Shown here: positions 8,201 through 15,411 of the stretch, one piece after another
Layout: the number at the start of each line of letters is the position of its first letter
Position numbering within the stretch: position 1 is the first letter of the stretch
Source of the DNA: UBA4085 sp964556755
GTDB taxonomy: Bacteria; Acidobacteriota; Aminicenantia; Aminicenantales; UBA4085
Length of the DNA: 64,000 nt
NCBI GenBank assembly: GCA_964556755.1
Contig: CAZKXI010000013.1
Coordinates: 1 to 64,000 of the forward strand
Direction of reading: 5' to 3'
Notes under the pieces: generated by a model
Database searches by the model: none
Told to the model about the DNA's origin: nothing
Seen by the model: only the letters and a program-made list of their open reading frames with translations
Made by a program: the position numbers and the translations under genes

Positions 8201-8769
8201 TCGACGTGCCCGAGTACCGGGTCATCCTCGACTTCAACCGGGCCGTCCGCCTCCTGCTGGGCCGGGAGAAGGGCGACGGCGGATTCCGCCGGCTGGCCTT
8301 CCCCGGCGGTCTTCAGGCGGCGACCCACCTGCCGCTGCGGGCCGGCGTCTACAACAAGATCCTGATGAGCCTGGTCCTCTCCTATATCTTTGATCCGCTC
8401 GAGACCCTGGCCGAGGTCCGCCGCCTGATCGCCCCGGACGGGCGCCTGGTCCTCTCGACGATGCGCCCGGACGCCGACGCCTCGGGCCTCTACACCCGGC
8501 TGACGGCCAAGATCGAGGCCATGGCCGAGGAGGACTTCCCGGCCGACCGGCCCAAGGGCTTGCTGCTGGAATCCCTGCGGTCCTTCCTCAACGACGCCCA
8601 GGCCCTCGTGGAGCTCGAGGAAGCCGGGACCTTCGACTTCTTCGATCCCGAGAGACTGGCGGCTCTGCTTGAGGAAGCCGGCTGGGAGGCCGAGCCGCCC
8701 CGGCCCTCCTTCGGCCATCCCTCCCAGGGCTACCTCGTGGTGGCCCGCCCGAGGCCGGCCCATGGATAA
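5230..8769 (+). CDS. pseudo-receiver / PilZ / YcgR-like PilZ / LuxD-like acyltransferase / SAM methyltransferase chimera
   Basis: A 1179-residue soluble protein with no family name known to me. Residues 15-130 look like a receiver fold without the usual acidic pair. A first PilZ domain has R141-x3-R145 and N167-I-S169-E-N-G172; a second, with a YcgR-like region before it (about 255-500), has R362-x3-R366 and D393-I-S395-A-G-G398. Both carry the two motifs that bind c-di-GMP. Residues about 505-790 resemble LuxD, the acyl-ACP/CoA thioesterase of bioluminescence operons: nucleophile S628 in TFSLSA, D731 in HDHWVKAE, H760 in PLGHNA. Residues about 835-1179 are a class I SAM methyltransferase (DLGGGTG at 864-870) with a large helical insertion. 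The ATG at 5230 follows GACGAGG; an upstream GTG at 5110 is within the promoter and rejected. The stop overlaps the next gene by 8 bp. The reaction is unknown; a fatty-acid methyl ester product is my inference. Confidence 0.8.
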   Translation: MTMKAAEAASADKPVLVIVHGETVKIRALKAAFEADFSVQVASGVREAIGLLGRLPRLDALIIDRPLSTLESGAVLRYIQEMVAQPEAVAKLLLCERRPGGESSALPVNGWVDEVLEEDFDPQRVRRRLRSLLIRKTREKRAIMRTRLGGASVEADIGLVGRVAVDNISENGMYVRAVLPRDYIHPITIRAGASAPLLATGRVVRVDEQAGGTAIQFLLMEEDSRRSLQKLVSEARMEKDLADLRAKYPFLRRDGIVAFDDPDGIDRLLAEAFAGPDTELTVIGVGQRSPIAMRPAGLEPRRLVRLASDGLDGRFKTADAAFVSFQSGYATYSFETAVYRIPEGGRALECLYPRILFYSEKRSSRRAASEEALELEILLPPPFQRILRGPIADISAGGASFLTADREVALLIGTPLLAVRILQGGRVLREVRGEIRNVLKVEDGNGGLLRYGVQFGIGRMAVQTSEMAAFESLREKTRTHDTEKLRTGPRRLSDLAELAKRPPQVIRLENAAGEEIVGLLNTSFELGADPVPVVLIPPAFGKTKETLFALAETIVENFYLKGKPVAVLRYDGVRRKGESFKDPDALEPPFEMIHASVSQGADDIRAILDWLELNPTLKASAVVLVTFSLSALEARVVLRQASYRSKVGGWIACMGTMEFRELMSRVNCGLDLLEQYQLGIDLGVIPILGNLISMVPYASDVVANRVATLDQAREDMAAIDRPVTWIYGEHDHWVKAEFVRDIMSVQVDAPREVISAPLGHNARTSEEALQLFGTITDQVHRILHRDSLRPVPPDKANMEIIRRAEKDRLPARRIKDRKAYWQRYLVGEDRLLGFDCMALSDDYKQLMEDERLALEISPGDRFLDLGGGTGNFVEHLAASGQPLPAVVTIADLIPQAMARASRKLLSRFPGLARDGRFGLLALDAELNRFLPVRRFLAGEIGRFRTLAEERIENLPLASAERIDEAYSSRLQAILRGEAVTPAADRWLRSRFDVPEYRVILDFNRAVRLLLGREKGDGGFRRLAFPGGLQAATHLPLRAGVYNKILMSLVLSYIFDPLETLAEVRRLIAPDGRLVLSTMRPDADASGLYTRLTAKIEAMAEEDFPADRPKGLLLESLRSFLNDAQALVELEEAGTFDFFDPERLAALLEEAGWEAEPPRPSFGHPSQGYLVVARPRPAHG

Positions 8770-11314
8770 GGGAAGCCGGTCCTTCGAGGAGCGGCTCAGC
8801 GCCGTCTACGACTTGAAGCGGCGGGTCCGCCTGGTCATCCTCCTCAGCGCCATCCTCTACGTGTCCTTCCTGGCCCTGGACGGCATCTACGTCCCGGAGC
8901 ATTTCGGGCTGTTCCTGGCCATCCGCCTGGTCGTCCTGGCCGCCCATGGCGCCCTCCTCCTGCTCGTCTCCCGGATGAAGACCAGCCGCGGCTGCGCCAA
9001 CCTGGCCATCGCCCTGACGGCCTTCGACGTGGCCGGCATCGCCATCATGATCCAGTTCATGGGCGGGTTCACGTCCGCTTACGTCCAGGGCCTCTACCTG
9101 ATCATCATGGGCATGGTCGTGGTCGTACCCCTGGCCTTCCGCGAGACGGTCGTCCTGTACGCCACCATCTGGGCTTCCTACGCCGTGCCCAGCTTCTTCA
9201 ACATGGCCCGGACCGGCTTCGACTGGCGGACCGTCTTCGCCAACCTCTACTTCCTGACGGCCATCGTCCTGATCGGCGTCTTCGGCTCCTACATCATGGA
9301 CGCGATCCGCCGCCGCGAGCTGCGCGGCCGGGTCCAGCTGGAGGAGACCTCGGCCAAGCTCCAGGAGTCCAACCTCAAGCTCATGGCCCTGGACGAGCTG
9401 AAGACCCAGTTCTTCGCCAACGTCAACCACGAGCTGCGCACGCCCCTGACCCTGATGCTGGCCCCCCTGGGGCCGATGATCGAGGGCGGCATGGGCCGGC
9501 TGACGGCCAAGCAGAAGGACACCCTGCTGACCATCCGCCAGAACGGCCTCAAGCTGCTCAAGCTGATCAACAACCTCCTCGACCTGACCAAGCTCGAGGC
9601 GGGCAAGATGCGGCTGAAGATCAAGTCCGTCGAGTTCGTCGACTTCGTCAACAGCCTGCTGGCCTCGGTCAAGCCCCTGGCCGACCGCAAGTCGATCAAG
9701 CTCTACTTCCAGCACCCCTCGGTCGACCTGCCCCTGCATATCGACCCGGACCAGTTCGAGAAGATCGTCCTCAACCTGCTCTCCAACGCGGTCAAGTTCA
9801 CGCCGGAGGGCGGCCGCATCACGGTCTACTTGGACGAGTCCGCCGAGGCCGTCCAGTTCACCGTCGAGGACACCGGCATCGGCATCCCGGCCGCCATGCT
9901 GGAGACGATCTTCGACCGCTTCTCCCAGGTCGACGGCTCGCTGTCCCGGGCCCACGAGGGCTCCGGCATCGGGCTGTCGCTGGTCCGCGAGCTGGTCCAG
10001 CTGCACGGCGGGCGGGTCCGGGCCGAGAGCGAGATCGGCAAGGGCTCCCGCTTCATCGTCGACATCCTCAAGGGCGACGCCCACTACGGCGAAGAGGTCC
10101 TGGACCGGCGGGTCAGCGACCTGCCCGTGGCCCTCAAGAAGAGGTCCAGCGACGCCGGCCAGCCGCGGGTCCAGGACATCGTCACCGACTTCCGCAAGCT
10201 CCAGCTGATGGACCTGGAGCGGGAGGAGCTGCGCCCCGGGGAGCAGGCCGCCCCGCGCCGGCACGACAACAACCTGGTCGTGGTCGACGACAATCCCGAA
10301 GTCCTCAAGCTGATGAAGCTTCTGCTGGAGGACGAGTTCGACCTTCACCTGGCCGCCTCCGGCGAGGAGGCCCTGGTCCTGATCCGGGACAAGATGCCGG
10401 ACGTGGTCATCAGCGACGTCATGATGCCGGGCATGGACGGCCACGCCCTGACCCGGCGGATCAAGACCGACGACGCCCTCCGCCACATCCCGGTCATCCT
10501 GGTCACGGCCCGCTCGGGGGCCGAGATGCTCAACGAGGGCATCGAGGCGGGGGCCGACGACTACCTGCCCAAGCCCTTCGACTCCGTCGAGCTGAAGGCC
10601 CGCATCCGCAGCCTGCTCCGGATGCGGCGGGCCGAGGCCGATCTGGCCCTGGCCAACCGCAATCTCAAGATGCGGACATCCGACCTGGTCGAGCGGCAGA
10701 GGGACCTGTTCCTGGCCATGGTCCGCTCGCTCGTCTCGGCCCTGGAGGCCAAGGACAAGTACACCCGCGACCACTCCAGCCGGGTGACGGAGCTGTCGCT
10801 GCGCATCGCCCGCTCCATGAAGCTCGACGAGAGGGAGCTGAACGACCTGGAGATGGCGGCCATCCTGCACGACGTCGGCAAGATCGCCATCCCGGAGCGG
10901 ATCCTGCACAAGAAGTCGCCCCTGACCGAGGAGGAGTTCGCCGTCATCCGCCAGCACCCCGTCATCGGCGAGAACATCCTCAAGCCCGTCGTCGAGCTGC
11001 GGCAGATCGCCCGCATCGTCCGCTCCCACCACGAGCGCTACGACGGCCGGGGCTATCCCGACGGGCTGAAAGGCCAGGCCATCCCGGTTGCGGCCCGGAT
11101 CATGGCCGTGGCCGACTCCTACGACGCCATCACCTCGAGCCGCCCCTACCGCGACTCGGAGTCGCACAACTACGCCCTCAAGGAAGTCATCAAGTGCTCC
11201 GGCCTCCAGTTCGATCCGGAGGCCGTGGAGCACTTCATCGAGGCCCTCAAGACCGGCCCCCTGCCGGCCGGCCCGTCCGAGACGGCCCCCTTGTTCGGGA
11301 ATCTGCCGGACTGA
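8762..11314 (+). CDS. membrane histidine kinase - receiver - HD-GYP hybrid
   Basis: An 850-residue signalling protein. About six membrane segments (residues 20-185) with no large periplasmic domain suggest that it senses a hydrophobic or membrane-borne ligand. A HisKA domain with phospho-acceptor H223 in NVNHELRTP, a HATPase domain (about 310-435), a receiver with D552 in ISDVMMPGMDG and a C-terminal HD-GYP phosphodiesterase follow. The HD-GYP motifs are intact: H703-D704 in HDVGK and HHERYDGRGYPDG at 756-768, so it should degrade c-di-GMP. It joins in one chain the functions of RpfC and RpfG, the DSF sensor pair of Xanthomonas. The start overlaps the preceding chimera by 8 bp, indicating translational coupling. 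The frame is open upstream, but those residues lie inside the preceding gene. Confidence 0.9.
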   Translation: MDKGSRSFEERLSAVYDLKRRVRLVILLSAILYVSFLALDGIYVPEHFGLFLAIRLVVLAAHGALLLLVSRMKTSRGCANLAIALTAFDVAGIAIMIQFMGGFTSAYVQGLYLIIMGMVVVVPLAFRETVVLYATIWASYAVPSFFNMARTGFDWRTVFANLYFLTAIVLIGVFGSYIMDAIRRRELRGRVQLEETSAKLQESNLKLMALDELKTQFFANVNHELRTPLTLMLAPLGPMIEGGMGRLTAKQKDTLLTIRQNGLKLLKLINNLLDLTKLEAGKMRLKIKSVEFVDFVNSLLASVKPLADRKSIKLYFQHPSVDLPLHIDPDQFEKIVLNLLSNAVKFTPEGGRITVYLDESAEAVQFTVEDTGIGIPAAMLETIFDRFSQVDGSLSRAHEGSGIGLSLVRELVQLHGGRVRAESEIGKGSRFIVDILKGDAHYGEEVLDRRVSDLPVALKKRSSDAGQPRVQDIVTDFRKLQLMDLEREELRPGEQAAPRRHDNNLVVVDDNPEVLKLMKLLLEDEFDLHLAASGEEALVLIRDKMPDVVISDVMMPGMDGHALTRRIKTDDALRHIPVILVTARSGAEMLNEGIEAGADDYLPKPFDSVELKARIRSLLRMRRAEADLALANRNLKMRTSDLVERQRDLFLAMVRSLVSALEAKDKYTRDHSSRVTELSLRIARSMKLDERELNDLEMAAILHDVGKIAIPERILHKKSPLTEEEFAVIRQHPVIGENILKPVVELRQIARIVRSHHERYDGRGYPDGLKGQAIPVAARIMAVADSYDAITSSRPYRDSESHNYALKEVIKCSGLQFDPEAVEHFIEALKTGPLPAGPSETAPLFGNLPD

Positions 11315-11319
11315 TCCGC

Positions 11320-12420
11320 TCAGTCCCCGTCGCCGAAGGAGATCCCGATGGACCGGGCGGCGGCGATCAGCGGGTGATCGACGGGGACCAGCTTCGGCCC
11401 CCCGGCCGGCACGTCCAGCGGCACCGAAGTCAGCTCTCCCCCGTGGACCGCCACCATCCGCCCGAAGCGGCCTTCGGCGGCCAGCCGCACGGCCGCTTCG
11501 CCCAGCCGGGTGGCCAGGATGCGATCGGCCGCGGTCGGCGTCCCGCCCCTCTGGACGTGGCCGAGGACGACGGCCCGGGTCTCCGCTCCGGCCGCCTTCT
11601 CCAGCTGAGCGGCCAGGACGAAGCCGATGCCGCCCAGACGGACGGGATCGGCGCTGCGGGCGACGACCGAACGGACCACCGCCTTCCCTCCCCGCGGCAT
11701 GGCCCCCTCGGAGGCGATGACCAGGCTGAAGGCCTTGCCGCGACGCCGCCGGTCGCGGATCTTGGCCGCCACGGCCTCGATCGTGTAGGGAAGCTCGGGG
11801 ATGAGGATGACGTCGCCGCCGCCGGCCAGTCCGGCGTAGAGGCCGATCCAGCCGGCCCGACGCCCCATGACCTCGACGACCATAATCCGGTGGTGCGAAG
11901 CGGCGGTCGTATGGAGCCGATCGATGGCCTCCGTGGCGATGGCCACGGCGGTGTCGAAGCCGAATGTCACATCCGTCCCGCGCAGGTCGTTGTCGATGGT
12001 CTTGGGCACGCCCACGACCGGCAGCCCGTCCTCCTGAAGGCGGGCGGCCGAAGCCAGGGTGCCGTCGCCTCCGATCAGGATCAAGCCGTCCAGGCCGGCC
12101 TCGCGGGCGTGGCGCAGGACGCGCCGCGAGACATCGCGCCGGACGACCGTCCCGCCCCGGACCTCGGCGTAGTCGTAGGGATTGGCCGTGTTGGACGTGC
12201 CCAGGATGGTGCCGCCCAGGGTCAGGAGCCCCGAGACATCGCCCGCCCGCAGGCGGCGCCAGCGGCCGCGGATCAGGCCCTCGTAGCCGTCCTCGATCCC
12301 GACCACGCTCCAGCCGTGCTCCCAGATCGCGGCCTTGGCCACGGCCCGGATGACGGCGTTGATGCCGGGGCAGTCGCCTCCGCCGGACAGGATTCCAATG
12401 GTCAGGGCGGGCTTTCTCAT
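11320..12420 (-). CDS. pfkA: 6-phosphofructokinase, ATP-dependent group III type
   Basis: Phosphorylates fructose 6-phosphate in glycolysis. The 366-residue protein opens with GILSGGGDCPGINAV and has GGDGT and PKTIDND, the active-site segments. The Gly in GGDG (position 104 in E. coli numbering) favours ATP, while the Lys of PKTIDND is shared with PPi-dependent enzymes; this G/K combination is characteristic of group III ATP-PFKs. Effector-site residues of allosteric PfkA are not evident. It is convergent with the kinase gene (5-bp gap) and divergent from the M24 peptidase. The open frame extends far upstream of 12420, but the ATG at 12420 sits exactly at the conserved N-terminus. Confidence 0.92.
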   Translation of the reverse strand: MRKPALTIGILSGGGDCPGINAVIRAVAKAAIWEHGWSVVGIEDGYEGLIRGRWRRLRAGDVSGLLTLGGTILGTSNTANPYDYAEVRGGTVVRRDVSRRVLRHAREAGLDGLILIGGDGTLASAARLQEDGLPVVGVPKTIDNDLRGTDVTFGFDTAVAIATEAIDRLHTTAASHHRIMVVEVMGRRAGWIGLYAGLAGGGDVILIPELPYTIEAVAAKIRDRRRRGKAFSLVIASEGAMPRGGKAVVRSVVARSADPVRLGGIGFVLAAQLEKAAGAETRAVVLGHVQRGGTPTAADRILATRLGEAAVRLAAEGRFGRMVAVHGGELTSVPLDVPAGGPKLVPVDHPLIAAARSIGISFGDGD

Positions 12421-12534
12421 GAGCCGACTATAGGGAAGGCCGGCCGGGCTGTCAATCGCCCGCGCGGCCGGCTTCCCGAGCGGGGCGGGGTTCTGGTATG
12501 ATTCCGCCAACGCCAACCTTCTCGGAGGTCCGCC

Positions 12535-13911
12535 ATGATCCATCGCCGCCGCCTGACCGTCCTCCTCCTGGCCGCCGCCCTGGCCGCCCCCGCCCTGGCC
12601 GGACAGGGCATGAAGTTCGACAAGTCCGAGTACGCCGCCCGCCGGGCCAAGCTCATGGACAAGATCGCCGACGGCACGGCCGTCCTGTTCGGGGCGACGA
12701 CGATCGCCAGCTACTATCCCTTCGCCCAGGCCAACGACTTCCTCTACCTGACCGGCGTGGAGATGCCCAACGCCGCCCTGATGATGGACGGCCGATCCCG
12801 CACCAGCACCCTGTTCCTGACCACGACCGAGGCCGCCGTCCTGGCCGAGGGCCTCGACCCGGCCCTGGCCAAGGACCCCAAGGCCTTTACCGGGATCGAG
12901 CGCGTCCTGCCCGCCGAGAGCCTCTCTCCGATGATCGCCATGGCCGCCGGGCGAAGCCCGATCTACGCCCCCTTCTCGCCGGAGGAGCTCTATCGCGAGG
13001 CCAGCCTGGAGAAGCAGTCCGCGTTCCTGCGCAGCGCCACGCTCAACCCCTGGGACGGCCGGCTGACCCGGGAGATGCAGTTCGTCCGGGTGCTGAAAGA
13101 GCGCTTCCCCCAAGTCGACGTCCGCAACCTCTCGCCCTTGATCTGGGACTTGAGGACGATCAAGTCGCCGGCCGAGATCGCCCTGCTGCGGAAGGCGGCG
13201 GCCATCGGGGTCAAGGCTCACATCGAGATCCTCAAGGCCGCCCGCCCCGGGATGCGGGAGTACGAGCTGTCGGGCGTGCTGAACTATGTCTGCGAGCGGG
13301 AAGGGGCCCAGGAGAGCGCCTACGGGGTCATCATCTCCTCGGGACCCAACCACCCCTTCGTCCACTACGCCAAGCATGACCGCCTGCTTCGGGACGGCGA
13401 TCTGCTGGTCGTGGACGCCGGTCCCGACCTGGACTCCTATGACATCGACATCACCACGACCTTTCCGGCCGGGGCCTCCTTCACCCCCCGCCAGAAGGAG
13501 ATCTATGAGGCCTGCCTGGCCGTTCACGAGGCCAGCCTGTCGGTCTACCGGCCCGGCCTGACCGCCCTCCAGTGCCGGCAGGAGGTCGACGAGATCCTCA
13601 AGAAGAAGGGCTTTGACTTGAGCCGGGACTACTTCCAGCGGATGCGGGGCGGCTTCGGCCACTACGTCGGCATGGCCACCCACGACGTGGGCGGCGGCCC
13701 GCAGACGCTCAAGCCCGGCATGGTCTTCGCCAACGAGCCGCTGTTCATCCTGGCGGCCGAGGAGATCGGCGTCCGGGTCGAGGACACCGTCCTGATCACC
13801 GAGACCGGCTGCGAGAACCTGACCGCGGGCATCCCCCGCTCGGTGGCGGAGATTGAGGCGGCCAAGAAGTCGGACGGCTTCCCTCAGATCCTCAAGAAGG
13901 CCGGCCGCTGA
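12535..13911 (+). CDS. secreted M24 aminopeptidase P family protein
   Basis: A 458-residue metallopeptidase expected to remove N-terminal residues preceding proline. A Sec signal peptide (positively charged start, Leu/Ala core, ALAGQ at about residue 23) is followed by an aminopeptidase P N-terminal domain and the pita-bread domain. Metal ligands are visible: Asp residues in VVDAGPDLDSYDIDIT, His in GMATHDVGG, Glu in FANEPLF and Glu in VRVEDTVLIT. GGAGG lies about 7 bases before the ATG at 12535. Export of an Xaa-Pro peptidase suggests use of extracellular peptides, in line with the secreted M28 peptidase nearby. Confidence 0.88.
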   Translation: MIHRRRLTVLLLAAALAAPALAGQGMKFDKSEYAARRAKLMDKIADGTAVLFGATTIASYYPFAQANDFLYLTGVEMPNAALMMDGRSRTSTLFLTTTEAAVLAEGLDPALAKDPKAFTGIERVLPAESLSPMIAMAAGRSPIYAPFSPEELYREASLEKQSAFLRSATLNPWDGRLTREMQFVRVLKERFPQVDVRNLSPLIWDLRTIKSPAEIALLRKAAAIGVKAHIEILKAARPGMREYELSGVLNYVCEREGAQESAYGVIISSGPNHPFVHYAKHDRLLRDGDLLVVDAGPDLDSYDIDITTTFPAGASFTPRQKEIYEACLAVHEASLSVYRPGLTALQCRQEVDEILKKKGFDLSRDYFQRMRGGFGHYVGMATHDVGGGPQTLKPGMVFANEPLFILAAEEIGVRVEDTVLITETGCENLTAGIPRSVAEIEAAKKSDGFPQILKKAGR

Positions 13912-13919
13912 GGCCGGCC
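13899..13919. terminator. inverted repeat between convergent genes
   Basis: GGCCGGCC at 13899-13906 and again at 13912-13919, separated by 5 bases, spans the stop codon of the M24 peptidase and lies just before the stop of the convergent lipoprotein gene. The 8-bp GC stem without a T-run may act as a bidirectional terminator. Confidence 0.35.
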
Positions 13920-13923
13920 CGGC

Positions 13924-15411
13924 TCAGTCGACGCGGCGGGCGTCCCGGCGGAAGTCCTTCTGCCACAGGACCAGGCTGTCGATCCGCCCGCCGGCCCCGC
14001 GGTAGAACTGGATCCGGACGTAGGGATCCGTGGAGTAGAAGAGGGTCTGCCCCTCGGCGTAGAAGCGCGTAGCGGCCTGTCCGGTCGGGGTGATGACCAG
14101 ATAGTAGTCCTCCGGCCGGACGTCCAGAACGTATCCGGGAACGACCTCGAAGCGGCCGCGGAGCTCCTCGTAGGCTTCCGGCGCCAGCCGCAGGACCGGC
14201 TTCTCGACCGGCTTGAAGTCGGCCCATCCATAGGCCTCCGAGAAGGCCGCCAGAACCTCCTCGATGAGGACGTCGCCGTTGTCGCTGTTGGTCATGACCA
14301 CGCAGCCCTGGCCGGCTCCCGGGTAGACGACCATGGCGCAGGCGAAGCCGCGGGTCGAGCCGGCGGCCCGGAAGTGGAGCGATTCGCCCCGGCCTTCGGC
14401 GAAGAAGCCAAGGCCGAAGTTCTGGACCTGAGCCCGCAGGAGCGTCCGGGCCGCTTCGGGATCGAGAAGCCGGGCGGGGCGCCCTTCGGCGGCCGCCAGG
14501 AGGTCGATCAGAATCGCCGCATAATCCGAAGGCGTCGTCCAGAGGCCCTTGGCCGCCGACTCCGGGTACCGGGCCGCTCCGCCGGGCACGGCCTGGCCGT
14601 CGCGCAGGAAGCCCAGGGCGGCCGTGGAGCGGACGTCTTCCGACAGGTCCACGCCGAAAGACGTCCGTCTCAGCCCGAGCGGTCGGGAGATCCTCTCGTC
14701 CGCCAGAGCCGCGAAAGGCCGCCCGGTCAGGTCTTCCAGCAGCGCTTGAGCGACCACATATCCCGCCTCGGAAGGCCAGGCTTCCAGGCGCGCGCTCCGG
14801 CGCGGCGGCACCCACAGCGGGCCGTTGTGGGCCGGCTCGAGGCCGGAGAGGACTTCGGCCAGGCTGGGCAAGGGCTCATCCGGCCCGTAACCCGCCAGGA
14901 CTTGATCCGAAAGCCCCGCCGACTGGGACAGGAGGGCTCTCAGGCTGACGCCGCCCGGCCCGGGCTCGAACTCGGGCGGGAATCTCCACGTCCGGAGCCT
15001 GGGCCGGATGTCCTCATCCAGCCCGATGAGGCCGTCGCCACAGGCTTGGAGCGCGAGGACCGACGTCACGAGGGCGCTGAGCCCGCCGGCTTGGAAGGGC
15101 GTCTCGGGAGTCACGGGCGACTCGACCCGAAGGTCGCGGGCGCCGCGGGCCCGGGTCCATTCCAAACGCCCCTTATCGAAGGCGGCCAGGCTGAGGCCGG
15201 GGACTTTGTAGAAGGCCATGCGGTCTTCCAGGCGAAGCCTCTCCGGCCGCAGTCCCTGCGGATAGACGGCCCGCTGAAGACCCTTCTCGACCTGGTTGGC
15301 CCGCCTGCGGGCCAGGCCCGCCCGAGCGTCGCAGGCCGCCAAGCCCGCCAGGACCGCGGCGGCCAAGATCAAGCCGACCGGTCCGACCCGCCCTCCCCGC
15401 CCCCTTGTCAT
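13924..15411 (-). CDS. lipoprotein with degenerate serine beta-lactamase/transpeptidase fold
   Basis: 495 residues with a lipobox (LAGLAAC, Cys about 25) predicting a lipid-anchored envelope protein. The body follows the class C beta-lactamase/DD-peptidase fold, then a C-terminal DUF3471-like domain (about the last 90 residues). The active site is not conserved: the SxxK position, normally GSxTK, reads GGLSA, so both the Ser nucleophile and the Lys are missing, and the YxN position reads WPS. It is therefore probably a binding protein, not an enzyme. The ATG at 15411 overlaps the stop of the upstream alpha/beta hydrolase by 4 bp; the frame is open further upstream but only over that gene. Confidence 0.75.
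   Translation of the reverse strand: MTRGRGGRVGPVGLILAAAVLAGLAACDARAGLARRRANQVEKGLQRAVYPQGLRPERLRLEDRMAFYKVPGLSLAAFDKGRLEWTRARGARDLRVESPVTPETPFQAGGLSALVTSVLALQACGDGLIGLDEDIRPRLRTWRFPPEFEPGPGGVSLRALLSQSAGLSDQVLAGYGPDEPLPSLAEVLSGLEPAHNGPLWVPPRRSARLEAWPSEAGYVVAQALLEDLTGRPFAALADERISRPLGLRRTSFGVDLSEDVRSTAALGFLRDGQAVPGGAARYPESAAKGLWTTPSDYAAILIDLLAAAEGRPARLLDPEAARTLLRAQVQNFGLGFFAEGRGESLHFRAAGSTRGFACAMVVYPGAGQGCVVMTNSDNGDVLIEEVLAAFSEAYGWADFKPVEKPVLRLAPEAYEELRGRFEVVPGYVLDVRPEDYYLVITPTGQAATRFYAEGQTLFYSTDPYVRIQFYRGAGGRIDSLVLWQKDFRRDARRVD

Noticed and set aside
5167..8763. A 1198-codon open frame antisense to the PilZ/LuxD-like gene
   Set aside because: Gly/Gln/Asp-rich with no domain; it arises from GC bias opposite a strongly conserved gene. 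The same holds for other long antisense frames, such as 325-1965 and 8588-11233.
12421..13683. Upstream extension of the phosphofructokinase frame
   Set aside because: It runs antisense through the M24 peptidase, and the conserved PFK N-terminus begins at the ATG at 12420.
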